Below, one piece after another: positions 16,447-23,909 of a DNA stretch of 41,745 bases (its first letter is position 1; every line of letters starts with the position of its first letter). Made by a program: the position numbers and the translations under genes. The notes under the pieces were generated by a model. It was given only the letters and a program-made list of their open reading frames with translations. It did no database searches and was not told the origin of the DNA. This DNA is from a virus. The stretch covers positions 1 to 41,745 of IMG/VR virus record IMGVR_UViG_3300044618_001043. One strand, given 5' to 3'.

Positions 16447-16854
16447 TTAGGCCGCAACCGCGCCGCTGATACCAATAATCGCCCAGCCGGCAGCCGTGTA
16501 AACGAGGGTCGCGCTATCACCCACATTGGTGAAGGTGATGGTCGTGAAGCCAATCTTTGTGGTCGGCGTGAGAACGGCAGAACCGCCGTCAACCACATGG
16601 CTGATGATCTTGATCTGACCAGTAGTGCCATTGGCCAGCGTCAAAGCCTGGGCCGCACCCGTAGTGGTCAACGAGGTGAGCATGTCGGTGAGATTAACCG
16701 CGCCAGCGCCAGACAAAGCCTGATCGGTCGCGAAGATGTCGCCCGTCACATTGCCCGTGACATTGCCCGTGACATTTCCGGTAATGTTTCCGGTAACAGC
16801 GCCAATGAAGCCGTTGTCAGACCGGACCGGACCGGAAAAACGAGTTTGAGCCAT
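16447..16854 (-). CDS. Small structural protein with GNVTG repeats
   Basis: A 135-residue protein. After TRFSGPVRSDNGFIG comes a run of five-residue repeats of G-N-V-T type (about 18-38), then a beta domain (TTGAAQALTLANGTTGQIKI, TITFTNVGDSATLVYTAAGW). This layout is common in phage-encoded surface or fibre-stem proteins near the capsid gene. GAGGAAAAC before the ATG is a good ribosome binding site. Could be a head fibre. Confidence 0.75.
   Translation of the reverse strand: MAQTRFSGPVRSDNGFIGAVTGNITGNVTGNVTGNVTGDIFATDQALSGAGAVNLTDMLTSLTTTGAAQALTLANGTTGQIKIISHVVDGGSAVLTPTTKIGFTTITFTNVGDSATLVYTAAGWAIIGISGAVAA
16735..16800. repeat. Tandem 12-15 bp coding repeats (GNVTG)
   Basis: On the plus strand a unit like CCCGTGACATTG recurs back to back about four times, with two diverged copies (TTTCCGGTAATG) beside it. 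It encodes the Gly-Asn-Val-Thr repeats. Copy number may vary by slippage. Confidence 0.7.
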
Positions 16855-16882
16855 AATGTTTTCCTCTCATGCGAGATAGGCG

Positions 16883-17524
16883 TTACAGTCTGCATGACGT
16901 CAGCCGGGACTGTCTGCAACGCCGGTTTAACCCGGAATGTCTATGATATAACAGATATGTTTGCGCCTTGGCTAGTAACTTCTCGTCATCGTTGAAGAGG
17001 CCAATGGCGGTATTGCAGGCCGAGCAGAGCAGTGCCCGAACAGCGCCTGTGACGTGGTCGTGATCGACTGCGAGGTCTTTGGTCTTGCCGGATGCGTGGT
17101 CGGTGGTCTTCTCGCGTTGGTCACAGATGGCGCAGACGCCGCCCTGTTCGCGCAGCATTTCCTGATACCGCGCGGCGTCTATGCCGTATGCCTGCCATTT
17201 GCGCTGTTTAATGTAGTGCTGGTGGCATAAGCTCTTGGCGTACAAGACGTTGTCGCAGCCATCAATCATACACTGCTTCGACGGTTTTTTGCGATCTCGA
17301 TATTGGGTGTGGCCGTGCCGCAGTAGACGCTGATAGTGCGTCTTGCACAGACCCTTAGACTTCACGGGTTCGGCACACCCATCCTCAACGCACTTGGGCG
17401 GCTTTTCGCGAACGCGACTGCGAATGGGAGAAAAGTCTACGCCCCGCAGGCGCTGGGCATAGTGTGTTTGGCAAAGGCCGCGTGCTTTGTGCGGGCGGTC
17501 ACAGCCGTCAATCTGGCAAGGCAT
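16883..17524 (-). CDS. Endonuclease VII-type homing nuclease with three Cys/His repeats
   Basis: A 213-residue nuclease. Residues 119-180 form the T4 endonuclease VII-like HNH fold: C131-x2-C134, DHDH at 154-157 with VTGAVRALLCSACNTAIG, and C167-x2-C170, then a helical LLAKAQTYLL. Upstream are three repeats of C-x4-C-x9-C-x2-H (C3/C8/C18/H21; C45/C50/C60/H63; C85/C90/C100/H103), probably zinc modules for DNA recognition. The last residues (RRCRQSRLTSCRL) look like read-through beyond the fold. It lies between the major capsid gene and small structural genes, and its ribosome binding site is the 3' arm of a hairpin. Typical of a free-standing homing gene. Confidence 0.9.
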   Translation of the reverse strand: MPCQIDGCDRPHKARGLCQTHYAQRLRGVDFSPIRSRVREKPPKCVEDGCAEPVKSKGLCKTHYQRLLRHGHTQYRDRKKPSKQCMIDGCDNVLYAKSLCHQHYIKQRKWQAYGIDAARYQEMLREQGGVCAICDQREKTTDHASGKTKDLAVDHDHVTGAVRALLCSACNTAIGLFNDDEKLLAKAQTYLLYHRHSGLNRRCRQSRLTSCRL

Positions 17525-17530
17525 AAAAAA

Positions 17531-17572
17531 TCTCCTCCGGTAGTTAGGTTTGTAGCCTAATACCGGAGGAGA
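17531..17572 (-). terminator. Long hairpin: capsid-gene terminator that also holds the next gene's SD
   Basis: TACCGGAGGAGA (17561-17572) pairs with TCTCCTCCGGTA (17531-17542), and inner CCTAA pairs with TTAGG, giving a 17-bp stem with one bulged G and a 7-base loop. In the minus-strand transcript the second arm ends GGAGGAGA followed by six U and then the AUG of the endonuclease. It therefore has the form of an intrinsic terminator, and its 3' arm is the gene's Shine-Dalgarno sequence, which would be hidden when folded. Confidence 0.8.
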
Positions 17573-17587
17573 CGTTTTGCAAGTTCC

Positions 17588-17606
17588 TAAAAAGCGTTGC
17601 TTTTTA
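17588..17606 (-). terminator. Second hairpin after major capsid gene
   Basis: TAAAAAGC (17588-17595) and GCTTTTTA (17599-17606) form an 8-bp stem with a 3-base loop, nine bases past the capsid stop. In the minus-strand transcript the second arm is a GC followed by five U. It may be a weak terminator or protect the capsid mRNA 3' end, in tandem with the stronger hairpin beyond it. Confidence 0.5.
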
Positions 17607-17614
17607 AGTGCTTA

Positions 17615-18529
17615 TCACACTCCGGCGGTACCGTACACGCCACGCGGGTCTGTCCAACCAAAAGTATAACGCTCGGTGGCCTTGTAGCGCATGCTGTCGG
17701 TTTCAAAGTCGCCTTCCATGGACTTCTCAAGGCCACGACGCATCATCAGCTTCAGCCCTTCTGGGGCGTCAGTCTGGATCCACCAAGCGGTGGTGGAGGT
17801 GATACGCGAGAGGTTCGCTTGGCCTTCGGCCAGCAAGCCCATCGACTTCACCGGGTTGATGTCGTTGTCAGCCGTGCCAGTCCGCAGAACCGACTTGAGC
17901 AGCACTTCCGCCTGGAAGACGTTGCTCGGGCCAGTCACGATCTTCTTGGGCGTCAGACGGATGCGCTTGCCGTTGTTGTCAACAGCATTGCGGATCTGAA
18001 TGAGGAGCTGCTCAAGAGAGGTCTGCGACAGCGCCGCCGCGGTGGTCAGCTGGTTGCTGAACGTACCATTCACGATCGGATGGTTCGTCGCAACGAGCGC
18101 AACACCATCGCCGCCCGGATAGGCAGCGTTGAAGGCGCGGTTCAGGATGTTGGCGCCCAGCGTCTCCTTCGTTTCGATCAGAGACTGCGCGAGGTGCTTC
18201 GCGTAGGTCTGGCCAATACGAATGTGATCGCCGTCTTCCACAAGCACCTTGGTCAGGCTGAAGGCCAGACCATAGACCTTGTAGAGGTAACGCTGCAGGA
18301 ACAGCACGCCACCGGACTGGTAAGACACGGCCATACCGTCAGGCAGCTCAGGAGCCGCGCCAAAGCCATAGAGCACAGGCTCTTCATGGTAATTGCGCGG
18401 AATGCCCTTCTGCTCACGGAAGACCATCTTCCATTCGTCAGCACGCTGATCATAAACACCATCGAAAACTTCGTTCAGGATGGGTTCGACGACCGACCGA
18501 AAGTCGGTACTACGCATCGGAGTAGCCAT
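17615..18529 (-). CDS. Major capsid protein (HK97-fold type)
   Basis: A 304-residue protein. MRSTDFRSVVEPILNEVFDG at the start, GVLFLQRYLYKVYGLAFSLT, HIRIGQTYAKHLAQSLIETK, then ILNRAFNAAYPGGDGVALV with TNHP, and KKIVTGPSNVFQAEVLLKSV with a C-terminal RYTFGWTDPRGVYG. TNHP and the helix-then-beta order are those of Mu gpT-like and related HK97-fold coats. Length and place after scaffold and decoration-type genes fit. It has no N-terminal delta domain, consistent with a separate scaffold. Two hairpins follow the stop. Confidence 0.85.
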   Translation of the reverse strand: MATPMRSTDFRSVVEPILNEVFDGVYDQRADEWKMVFREQKGIPRNYHEEPVLYGFGAAPELPDGMAVSYQSGGVLFLQRYLYKVYGLAFSLTKVLVEDGDHIRIGQTYAKHLAQSLIETKETLGANILNRAFNAAYPGGDGVALVATNHPIVNGTFSNQLTTAAALSQTSLEQLLIQIRNAVDNNGKRIRLTPKKIVTGPSNVFQAEVLLKSVLRTGTADNDINPVKSMGLLAEGQANLSRITSTTAWWIQTDAPEGLKLMMRRGLEKSMEGDFETDSMRYKATERYTFGWTDPRGVYGTAGV

Positions 18530-18545
18530 AGATCAAACCCTCCTA

Positions 18546-19139
18546 TCAGACCGAGTTGACCGGCGCTTTGTAGTGATGCTCGTTGATGCGAACAGTCACT
18601 TGAACATAAGCGTCAGTGATGGAATCAAAGATGCTGTAAGCAAAGCCCGTGATCTGGAACTGACCAGAGGTCGCCTGAATGGCGGTCAGCTGGCAGTTGC
18701 TCAGGCCCGTCTGGGTGGAACCACCCGGAGAGGCAACGGTCCAGTCGCACTCTTCACCCACCGCGGTCTGCACAGTCGTGCCGGCCGAGGGGTTGGTGTA
18801 CTGAACGTCAAACAGCGTTTCCGGGTCATCATACACCCAGGCAACGATTTCCGTGCCAGTGGCGCCAGACGGCCAGAAGGGGCTGATGGTGGGCTTGCCA
18901 GAGGCGTCGAGATACTGGCAGCCGGCAAAGATGCCCAGCAGGGAGATACCGTCAACGGTGCCCGTGCGGGTGCCGTCAGAGGTGCCAAGCTGGATCACGC
19001 CGTTGTCAGTCAGCTTCACCGGGTCGCCGGAGAAGATGTTCGCCGCGTAGGTCGAAGCAATCGTATAGGCTTTCGGGCGCATCTGCCCACTGTTGTGGTA
19101 GGAAGGCCGGAAGCCGAAAGGCGCGCTAGTCGAAGACAT
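18546..19139 (-). CDS. Capsid-associated (decoration-type) protein
   Basis: A 197-residue beta-rich protein. It begins SSTSAPFGFRPSYHNSGQMR, has IFSGDPVKLTDNGVIQLGTS and AWVYDDPETLFDVQY, and ends VTVRINEHHYKAPVNSV. The N-terminal PFGFRP-Y-H motif is recurrent in proteins encoded just before the major capsid gene in podovirus-like genomes and is usually taken as head decoration or vertex stabiliser. The gap to the capsid start is 16 bases. Confidence 0.75.
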   Translation of the reverse strand: MSSTSAPFGFRPSYHNSGQMRPKAYTIASTYAANIFSGDPVKLTDNGVIQLGTSDGTRTGTVDGISLLGIFAGCQYLDASGKPTISPFWPSGATGTEIVAWVYDDPETLFDVQYTNPSAGTTVQTAVGEECDWTVASPGGSTQTGLSNCQLTAIQATSGQFQITGFAYSIFDSITDAYVQVTVRINEHHYKAPVNSV

Positions 19140-19165
19140 AGCAAAGCTCCAATTCGGAAAGGGGG

Positions 19166-19696
19166 TTACGAGAGGTCAAAAAGAGCCTCCCGACGCTGCC
19201 CAATCTCCAGATTGCCTTCACCGATCTGCAACTTGGACTTAGACGCCCTGGCCTGCTGCTCAAGGAAGTCGGCTGTATCAGTCAACTTTTCCTCTTCTCG
19301 CAGCGGCGCATCATGGTGAGCTTCGTGCATGTACTTCTCGTAAAGAGAAATAGGCAGCTTGAAGGCCAACATTTCATTCACGCCAATAAGTCCCGCCCAA
19401 TCTCCGGTCTTCAGAGTGGCATATTCCCAGCCGGGAACATCTTCCGGCTTCACGGGCTCGTAGCCCAAACGGATGCGCATCTGAATTGAATCACGGGGAT
19501 TGGTAGTCGTAAGCCAGCAGGTGTGCCAGCCAGGAATCGGAGGCAAGTCCGGTAGAGAGGACTGGAAAAATTGTTGACGGAACATTGCAACCCGCTCGTC
19601 ATCCGAGATTTCGCGATTTTGGGTCACAGCGCGATCCTGCATCGCCCTGGTTTCGCGACCTTCACCAGCAGATTTCCTAAACCGTTCGTCAGCCAT
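19166..19696 (-). CDS. Conserved protein between scaffold and capsid genes
   Basis: A 176-residue hydrophilic protein. The core has LPPIPGWHTCWLTTTNPRDS, IRLGYEPVKPEDVPGWEY and YEKYMHEAHHDAPLREEEKL. The C-terminus is a charged helix. The pattern PGWHxCWLxTTNxxD followed by RxGYExV is recurrent in phage head-gene clusters, but I know no function. A small hairpin overlaps the ribosome binding site (19700-19717). Confidence 0.75.
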   Translation of the reverse strand: MADERFRKSAGEGRETRAMQDRAVTQNREISDDERVAMFRQQFFQSSLPDLPPIPGWHTCWLTTTNPRDSIQMRIRLGYEPVKPEDVPGWEYATLKTGDWAGLIGVNEMLAFKLPISLYEKYMHEAHHDAPLREEEKLTDTADFLEQQARASKSKLQIGEGNLEIGQRREALFDLS

Positions 19697-19699
19697 AAC

Positions 19700-19717
19700 A
19701 TCGCTCCTTTCAGCGAT
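19700..19717 (-). promoter_or_regulatory. Hairpin over the ribosome binding site
   Basis: ATCGCT and AGCGAT form a 6-bp stem with a 6-base loop. In the minus-strand transcript the loop and second arm contain AAGGAG, just before the AUG at 19696, so folding could limit translation. The same 62-base gap also contains TGTAAG-A-CTTACA type dyad symmetry at 19734-19746. No further gene is seen in the gap. Confidence 0.45.
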
Positions 19718-19758
19718 TGGGGGAAATATGGAATGTAAGACTTACAAAAGCAAGCATT

Positions 19759-20661
19759 TTAAGACCTGTTCTGCCGGTCATACTCTGCGTACCTCTGCAC
19801 ATATTTGTTCCTCAAAACGGGGTCATCCCAGACCCCCGCCTCAATCAAGGCCTGCTTACGCTCGGGCGAGATGTAGATTTCCCGGCGCGTTGTCGCAGGC
19901 GCATGCTCACGGCCAGAGCCCACGGCCGGGCCGCCACGGGGCTCACGCTTGGGCTCCCGACGGGGCGCCTCGCCCTCAAACCGCTCAGGAAGCCGCTTGG
20001 ACGCCCTCCGGCGCAGCTCCTCCCAATACTCCTCAGTCTGGGGGTTGAAGCCCTCCTTGGCCAAGGATTGGTCAATGGCGATGACAATGGCACTGTCCTC
20101 GTCACGCCCTTGGGCGTCATACCAGGGGTTCTCCTTAATGAACTCCTGGGCATAGTGCATCGTCATTTCATTGATTTGCTGCGGCTGCGGCTTCTGGTTA
20201 CCAAACTGCATCTTTTGGTAATTCAGCTGCTGGATCTTGGCCAAGGCCTGATCCCGGTAGCGCATGGCCTGGGTGACGTCCTCGCCATTGCCGGCGGCCA
20301 CCGCCTTGGCAATCACGCGGTCAGCCATTTCGGCCTCCTGCGTTGCCTTGGCAATCGCCCCATCAAAGGCGCTCAGGTCTAGGCTGTGCGTCCGCTGCTC
20401 CTGGGCGGAAACGCGCCGCTCCAGGTCGTCATTCCTTTTGCGCAGGAAATCAAGCTCAAGTTTGTCCCGGCTGCGGGCCTCATCCCGACGCTGCTTGCGC
20501 TCAAGCTTTTCCTGCCGGCGCCGGTCCCGAATGAAGCCTCTTTCATCCCCACCCTCGCCGTCGTCGTTGCTTAGGCGGGCGTCTTCATCTTGTTGCGAGG
20601 CGTCTTCAATAATGACCAACTCTTCTTGGCCGTCATCATTTTCCTTCAACACGTCAGACAT
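19759..20661 (-). CDS. Scaffolding protein
   Basis: A 300-residue very charged, helical protein: acidic N-terminus (ENDDGQEELVIIEDASQQDE), a long coiled coil (about 45-100, RRQEKLERKQRRDEARSRDK then LELDFLRKRNDDLERRVSAQ), helices to about 230, a disordered basic linker (PRREPKREPRGGP), and a short C-terminal helix-turn (ISPERKQALIEAGVWDDPVL) that could bind coat protein. It sits between the GroES-like and capsid genes. It has no hydrophobic core, Cys or catalytic motif, as expected of a scaffold. Confidence 0.75.
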   Translation of the reverse strand: MSDVLKENDDGQEELVIIEDASQQDEDARLSNDDGEGGDERGFIRDRRRQEKLERKQRRDEARSRDKLELDFLRKRNDDLERRVSAQEQRTHSLDLSAFDGAIAKATQEAEMADRVIAKAVAAGNGEDVTQAMRYRDQALAKIQQLNYQKMQFGNQKPQPQQINEMTMHYAQEFIKENPWYDAQGRDEDSAIVIAIDQSLAKEGFNPQTEEYWEELRRRASKRLPERFEGEAPRREPKREPRGGPAVGSGREHAPATTRREIYISPERKQALIEAGVWDDPVLRNKYVQRYAEYDRQNRS

Positions 20662-20674
20662 GGTTCATCTCCTT

Positions 20675-21082
20675 TCAGATGAATGCTTTGATTGTCAGCG
20701 GATCACCTTCAATTTTGCCAATGATGTCCAGATCATTGAAGATCACGAACATGGCGCTGTCGTCCTTGGTCAGCGCAACTTCCCAGCGATCGCCGCCGTA
20801 CTTAGGCACGCGCACGAAATCACCGGCATGGCACCACTCGCCCTCCGGCCACGTCTGCTGAGTGTCGCGGTTTTTGAACGCCAGGGGGCCAATTGAAACC
20901 ACCTTGGCAACCTGCGTGTTCCACTTCTCGGTATCTTTGGTGTCGGTGGCCAGAATAATGCCACCCTTAGTGACTTTGCGCGGTGTGCGAATTTGGACCA
21001 GAACGCGGCTCCCGAAAGGCTGCACGCCGGCATTAACTGCCGGAAAAGCCTCCGCTAAAGCGTCCTCATAAGTCGTTGTCAC
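20675..21082 (-). CDS. GroES-like co-chaperonin
   Basis: About 135 residues. The open frame has an upstream ATG at 21097, but AGGAGA lies six bases before GTG at 21082, so I take GTG (first residues TTTYEDALAEAF). The fold signature is SRVLVQIRTPRKVTKGGIIL (GGIIL is the mobile-loop end), AKVVSIGPLAFKN, GDFVRVPKYGGDRWEVAL and FVIFNDLDIIGKI. Phage GroES homologues replace or modify the host GroES during coat folding, and its place beside the scaffold fits that. The upstream gene's stop is overlapped by 17 bases. Confidence 0.8.
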   Translation of the reverse strand: MTTTYEDALAEAFPAVNAGVQPFGSRVLVQIRTPRKVTKGGIILATDTKDTEKWNTQVAKVVSIGPLAFKNRDTQQTWPEGEWCHAGDFVRVPKYGGDRWEVALTKDDSAMFVIFNDLDIIGKIEGDPLTIKAFI

Positions 21083-21263
21083 TATTCTTCTCCTCATCTA
21101 GGATTTTCAAGAGCACATCAATCGCAGCCTCGTAGCCGGCGACCAATCCAACGCGATACCCGTACTCAAAAGCATCGCGATGCTGGGGCCGCTTCAAGGC
21201 GTCAACAGAAAATTGCTGTTGCGCCGCCTTGAGGCGGTTTAAGAGCTTCGTCTCAAAATTCAC
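21066..21263 (-). CDS. Small helical phage protein in head cluster
   Basis: A 65-residue protein starting with GTG, which overlaps the upstream stop as GTGA. Sequence elements: MNFETKLLNRLKAAQQQFSV, HRDAFEYGYRVGLVAGYEAA and a C-terminal EEKNSDNDL. The FEYG-x-RVG-x-VAG-x-E helix recurs in small proteins between portal and scaffold genes of related phages. Function unknown. Confidence 0.7.
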   Translation of the reverse strand: MNFETKLLNRLKAAQQQFSVDALKRPQHRDAFEYGYRVGLVAGYEAAIDVLLKILDEEKNSDNDL

Positions 21264-21397
21264 GCTTGGTTCTTTTCAACCTTCGGCTCGGGCGGCAAAG
21301 ACTGCCCGTCAACTTTCTCGCCAGCAGCCAAGCGGTGCTTTTGCTTCACATAGGCGCTGTTCATAGAGACAGTGCCTTCCTTCGGCTTATCGGCCAT
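21260..21397 (-). CDS. 45-residue Lys/Pro-rich protein after portal
   Basis: The frame from ATG at 21397 reads MADKPKEGTVSMNSAYVKQK and ends LPPEPKVEKNQA. It fills the gap between the portal stop (10 bases upstream) and the 65-residue gene, overlapping it by four bases. It is hydrophilic and probably disordered. Tight packing with overlaps on the downstream side supports a real gene; function unknown. Confidence 0.65.
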   Translation of the reverse strand: MADKPKEGTVSMNSAYVKQKHRLAAGEKVDGQSLPPEPKVEKNQA

Positions 21398-21407
21398 GGT
21401 GATTTCC

Positions 21408-23906
21408 TTATCGCGTTCCTGGGTTGATCCCGGTGCCGGTGCTTACCGCCACCTTCTCGCCGGTGGCCATTTCGGCCGCCGCAAGCAACTTGGCGGTGTC
21501 ATTGTCCGCCGTATTCATGCGCTCACGCACGGCCACTTCAGCCGCGGTACGCTGGCTTTCAGCCATCTGCTTAAACTGCTCAGCTTGCAACTTCTCGGCA
21601 CGCGCCTGCTGCTGATCCGTGAGTTTGGCTGCGTCATTCTGCCGCTGCAGCTGCAACTTCTGCTGATCAAGCTGGATCCGAGCCTGATCAACCTGAGCAC
21701 GCTGCTGCAGGGCCTGCCCCTGCATTTGCGCATTGAGCTGCGCAATCTGCATGCTGCTGTCGGGCGGCATGGGCGGCTGCGGCCGGAATTGCTGCGCTGC
21801 CTGATCAATGAGAACCAGCTCTTGGCCAAACGTGCCAAGTTGCTGCTCAATGAATTGCTGGACCTGCAAAATCACCTGCGTCTGCTGCGCGGCCTGCTCT
21901 GGGATCAGGTTTTGCTTCTGCGCCTGATCCACAGCCTCATGCGCCTCAGACAGGTAGTAATTCAACAGGTGGTCGCGCAGGTGAATGGCCATCGGGAACA
22001 TCAACGTCTTCATAATCACCGGATTGCCACCAAACAGGGGCGACTTCAAAAACGCCAAATGCGTCATGATGTGCGCAAGATGATCCTGTTGCGGCAAGAC
22101 GTAGATTGGGCTGCCCATGGTCGCGGCGACATTCTCGCTGACCGGGTCCATGTTCTCGTTTTTCTGCTCAGGCATCAAAACTTCGTCTGCAGGTACCTTC
22201 AAGGTGCGGAGAAACATTTCCTCCACCGCCCTGACATTGTACAGCTGCGGGGCGACAGAAGCGCGCTGCATAAGAGCCTGGGTTTGAGCAAACCTCTGGG
22301 CCTCAGAGAAAATAGAAGGATTGCTGACCGGCACCACATCAAGCGGCCCATCAAAATCAGCCGGGCTGATTTCAATGCCTGCGTCTTGGGCCTCAATGTC
22401 TTCTTCCGTCAGGTAGGCACTGTTGAGGCGGTGCAAAATCTTGAAGCACTTCGCCATGGAATTGTGAAGGCGAGAGTGAATGCTTGAGAAGACCACCATG
22501 CCCTGCTCAATGAGGGCCATAGTCGTGCCAACCGGCTGATTGGCATTCTGATCGCTCAGCTTCTCAAAACTGGTCTGCACGACGCCCTTGCCGGCTTCCA
22601 CCAAAAAGCCGAGCAGCTGATACAGCACCGGGCTCGGGGGGTTGAATGGCATCGGCATGGCCAGCTTGCGCACGTCATCAATAAGCGCGCCGCCTTCCAT
22701 TTCCACCACCTCGGTGGGCTGGAGATTGATTGTCTGGCCGCCAGGGCCTCCCTTGAGCTTCAGGAGGGTCGGCATGTTCTGGATGTGCGCACTGTCCAGC
22801 AACGCACGCAAGGCGCCTGTGGCCGCGCCAGAAAGGCCGCCAATCATGTGCGTCAAGCCAATTGGATAAGCGCCGCGCCAGGGCACAAACGGAAACTCGA
22901 CAATCCAGTCGAGCTCCTTGCGTTGGTCGTCATCCGGCTCCCAGTTGCGATAGAGCGAGAGTGCCTTGCCGCTAGACTTGTCGATGCTGAGAATGTACGG
23001 GCTCACGCCCTCATCAAAATCAAGGTAGGTGTAGATTTCAAAGATGGTGCGCAGGCCATCTTCATTGTAACTCGTGGTCTTGCGGCCCTCGATCTTGTCG
23101 TTGGCGATTGACGCCTTGCTGAACTCTGGATCATCAGGGTAGCCAAGATCCACATCAATATACATGCCGGCCCTTACGCGCCGCTCATATTCCATCTTGG
23201 TGATGTACTGAACGTGCGTCTTGCGCTCGGCCGTGTAGAAATTGGTGGCAGCAAACGGCAGATAGACGTCATCAATCGGCACAAATTCAGATTGCGGCCG
23301 GCGATGCTGCTGGTTCCACATGAACTTCATGTACTGGCCGCCGCCCAAGGGCAGCTGCGTGCTTAATTGCTCCAACTCGCTGCGGAACTCTGGCATCTGC
23401 TCAGTGGTCTGCCAATTCATGAAGGTGGCCTTGCGGTCAGCCTTTTCCACCTTCTCTTTGCTGGACTCGCCGTAAATTTTGCTTTTCACCGGCCCATTTG
23501 GCGGGAAAATTTCCTTCATGAAGCGGGCGCTGAAGTCTACGCACGCCTCCACCAGCATGGGATGCACGACTTTATTGGCGCCGGTAAACTGCGCGCCGCC
23601 GGGCGCGTCATCGCCCAGGCCAGTGCGACGCAGGCCCTCTTCGTAAAGCTTGTCGCGCTTTTCGCGGGCCTCTTTGTCGCGGTCAACCTTTTCGAGGAGG
23701 TCGTTTACTGCTTCCTTGAGAAGACCTGGGTCAACTTCTTCAACGATGTTTTCAAAGTGCTCCAGGCTGCGCTTATTTTGCTCTTCATTTTCAAGGCGAA
23801 TGATTGCGCCGCCATCTTCAGTGTCCTCTACGTTGGAGTTTTCGGGGATGAACTCAACGACTTCACCTTCTTGGGCTTCATCATTTTCAGTAAGCATTCC
23901 AGACAT
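21408..23906 (-). CDS. Portal protein, P22 type
   Basis: An 832-residue protein, in the size range of the large P22-like portals. An acidic disordered N-terminus is followed by the portal core (RDKLYEEGLRRTGLGDDAPG, NKVVHPMLVEACVDFSARFM, EIFPPNGPVKSKI), wing regions with QYITKMEYERRVRAGMY and EIYTYLDFDE, and PVGTTMALIEQGMVVFSSIH in the channel/crown area. From about 620 on it is Gln-rich and helical (QAAQQTQVILQVQQFIEQQL, VDQARIQLDQQKLQLQRQN), like the long C-terminal helical barrel of P22. It forms the 12-fold DNA channel and binds terminase and gp4. Confidence 0.85.
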   Translation of the reverse strand: MSGMLTENDEAQEGEVVEFIPENSNVEDTEDGGAIIRLENEEQNKRSLEHFENIVEEVDPGLLKEAVNDLLEKVDRDKEAREKRDKLYEEGLRRTGLGDDAPGGAQFTGANKVVHPMLVEACVDFSARFMKEIFPPNGPVKSKIYGESSKEKVEKADRKATFMNWQTTEQMPEFRSELEQLSTQLPLGGGQYMKFMWNQQHRRPQSEFVPIDDVYLPFAATNFYTAERKTHVQYITKMEYERRVRAGMYIDVDLGYPDDPEFSKASIANDKIEGRKTTSYNEDGLRTIFEIYTYLDFDEGVSPYILSIDKSSGKALSLYRNWEPDDDQRKELDWIVEFPFVPWRGAYPIGLTHMIGGLSGAATGALRALLDSAHIQNMPTLLKLKGGPGGQTINLQPTEVVEMEGGALIDDVRKLAMPMPFNPPSPVLYQLLGFLVEAGKGVVQTSFEKLSDQNANQPVGTTMALIEQGMVVFSSIHSRLHNSMAKCFKILHRLNSAYLTEEDIEAQDAGIEISPADFDGPLDVVPVSNPSIFSEAQRFAQTQALMQRASVAPQLYNVRAVEEMFLRTLKVPADEVLMPEQKNENMDPVSENVAATMGSPIYVLPQQDHLAHIMTHLAFLKSPLFGGNPVIMKTLMFPMAIHLRDHLLNYYLSEAHEAVDQAQKQNLIPEQAAQQTQVILQVQQFIEQQLGTFGQELVLIDQAAQQFRPQPPMPPDSSMQIAQLNAQMQGQALQQRAQVDQARIQLDQQKLQLQRQNDAAKLTDQQQARAEKLQAEQFKQMAESQRTAAEVAVRERMNTADNDTAKLLAAAEMATGEKVAVSTGTGINPGTR

Positions 23907-23909
23907 GAC

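Noticed and set aside
16735-16800. Tandem repeat as a regulatory element
   Set aside because: It is the coding repeat of the GNVTG stem and keeps reading frame.
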